A DNA stretch of 64,000 bases, taken from assembly GCA_963807865.1 (NCBI GenBank), contig CAWEDK010000009.1, positions 382,276 through 446,275 of the forward strand, given 5' to 3'. The translations under genes were made by a program, and so were the position numbers. The first letter of the stretch is position 1; every line of letters begins with the position of its first letter. This document shows positions 63,219-64,000 of the stretch, piece by piece. The notes beneath the pieces are model-generated. The model saw only the letters and a list, made by a program, of their open reading frames with translations. It had not been told where the DNA came from and did no database searches. The DNA comes from VAZQ01 sp963807865. GTDB taxonomy: Bacteria; Pseudomonadota; Alphaproteobacteria; Rhizobiales; Xanthobacteraceae.

Positions 63219-64000
63219 TTGCTGCAATATGGCTACCGGCCCAACGCGCCTGCGACGCGGCGCACCCGGCGCGCAACCGATCAGGACTGGGTCAATTACG
63301 ATCCGATCGTCAACCGTCCGCCGATCCGTTGGCCGAACAACGCGCGGCTCGCCTTGTGGGTCTGTCCAGCGGTGCTGGACTACGAATTCGCGCCGCTGCA
63401 CGACCCGTGGCTCAACCCGTGGACTCGGATGCCGGCGCCCGACGTGCTCGCTTATTCGCGACAGGAGTTCGGCAATCGCGTTGGCTTCTGGCGCGTGCTG
63501 GAGCTCTTCGACAAGCACCGCATCCGACCGACGGCGGTGGTCAACGTCGACGCGCTGAAGCTCTATCCGGACATCACCAAAGCGATCCGCGAGCGTGGCT
63601 GGGATATTCTCGGCCACGGCATGTCCAACACGCGCTTTCTTTACGATTACGACGAGGAGCGCGAACGCGCCTATTACCGGGAGATGCTGGACACGGTCGA
63701 GGACCTGACGGGCGTGCGCATGAAGGGCATAGGCGGCCCCGGGCCGCAGGCGGGCACGGAAAATACGCCGGACCTTATGGCCGAAGCGGGGTTCATCTAT
63801 TCGGGGGACTGGTATATGGACGACCAGCCGTTCCCGCTGCGCGTGCGAGGGGGCAAACTGATTGCCATGCCGTATTCGGTCGAGATGAACGACGTGAGCG
63901 CGCTCGCGACGGCTGAGGCCGACGAATTTCTGGAGAACCTCAAGCGGCAATTCGACAAGCTCTATGCCGAAGGCGAGGAGAGCGGGCGCGTGATGTGCGT
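63219..64000 (+). CDS. Polysaccharide deacetylase family (PuuE/allantoinase-like), partial
   Basis: The frame is open to the window end (about 260 residues seen). A TTG at 63219, seven bases after a GGGAGG site, is the best start; there is no ATG before similarity begins (LLQYGYRPNAPATRR). Blocks: NYDPIVNRPPIRWPNNARLAL, LDYEFAPLHDPWL, RQEFGNRVGFWRVLELFDK, TAVVNVDALKLYP, WDILGHGMSNTRFLYDYD and GIGGPGPQAGTENTPDLMAE. Relatives deacetylate sugars or open amide rings such as allantoin; beside two oxygenases a small-molecule amide substrate is more likely. The C-terminus is missing. Confidence 0.85.
   Translation, partial: MLQYGYRPNAPATRRTRRATDQDWVNYDPIVNRPPIRWPNNARLALWVCPAVLDYEFAPLHDPWLNPWTRMPAPDVLAYSRQEFGNRVGFWRVLELFDKHRIRPTAVVNVDALKLYPDITKAIRERGWDILGHGMSNTRFLYDYDEERERAYYREMLDTVEDLTGVRMKGIGGPGPQAGTENTPDLMAEAGFIYSGDWYMDDQPFPLRVRGGKLIAMPYSVEMNDVSALATAEADEFLENLKRQFDKLYAEGEESGRVMC

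Noticed and set aside
1..64000. CRISPR arrays, transposases, phage genes and rRNA
   Set aside because: None was found; repeats present are palindromic intergenic elements, not regularly spaced direct repeats.

Overview
The window looks like a chromosomal segment of a GC-rich alphaproteobacterium of the order Hyphomicrobiales, most likely from the Bradyrhizobium/Xanthobacteraceae side. The basis is a C-minus ribosomal protein L36, cpdR beside an N-formylglutamate amidohydrolase, a pair of DUF465 genes, purEK, hisN, five tripartite-tricarboxylate (TTT/Bug) binding proteins without permeases, and several palindromic repeats of the kind common in Bradyrhizobium. No phage, transposase, CRISPR array or rRNA was seen.

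Layout. 1-6.4 kb: end of a secreted TPR protein, rpmJ, an amidohydrolase, and two convergent Tat-exported alkaline phosphatases (PhoX, PhoD) with a Pho-box-like site before phoX. 6.4-24.9 kb: compact, undamaged, mostly housekeeping DNA: tRNA-Val, cpdR, hisN, purEK, a TetR-RND efflux operon, TTT binding proteins, DUF465 genes, a phasin-like protein, a PEP-mutase-family lyase and a His-rich PadR regulator with twin palindromic operators. 25-34.8 kb: a catabolic region with a TTT binding protein, a Tat-signal thiamine-diphosphate (ThDP) enzyme followed by a c-type cytochrome, a 2Fe-2S reductase, amidohydrolase, Rieske ferredoxin, FAA hydrolase and extradiol-type VOC dioxygenase. 34.8-38.6 kb: a non-canonical sox locus (cytochrome c, flavocytochrome-c flavoprotein, SoxX, a SoxY relative with an altered arm, SoxZ, SoxA) without soxB or soxCD. 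38.6-47.1 kb: three tandem pairs of molybdenum hydroxylase genes (2Fe-2S small plus Moco large subunit). 47.4-55.4 kb: a feruloyl/p-hydroxycinnamoyl-CoA hydratase-lyase and enzymes for hydroxy acids, acyl-CoA, amides and aldol substrates. 55.6-64 kb: a second catabolic cluster (IclR regulator, two Rieske oxygenases, a ThDP enzyme, TTT binding protein, flavin monooxygenase, polysaccharide deacetylase) running off the end.

Working together: the two catabolic regions plus the molybdenum hydroxylases suggest uptake and oxidative breakdown of aromatic or heteroaromatic acids. The molybdenum hydroxylases lack an FAD subunit, so a c-type cytochrome is a plausible electron acceptor, and one gene of that kind lies 49 bases downstream.

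A caution applies throughout. About 17 genes carry one or more small indels, nearly all of them single extra bases, while neighbours are perfectly open. In the third 2Fe-2S gene the comparison with an intact paralogue is direct: it is exactly four bases longer. Such genes are listed as pseudogene because the frame is broken, but sequence error is at least as likely as real decay. Functions for them come from reading across the shifts.
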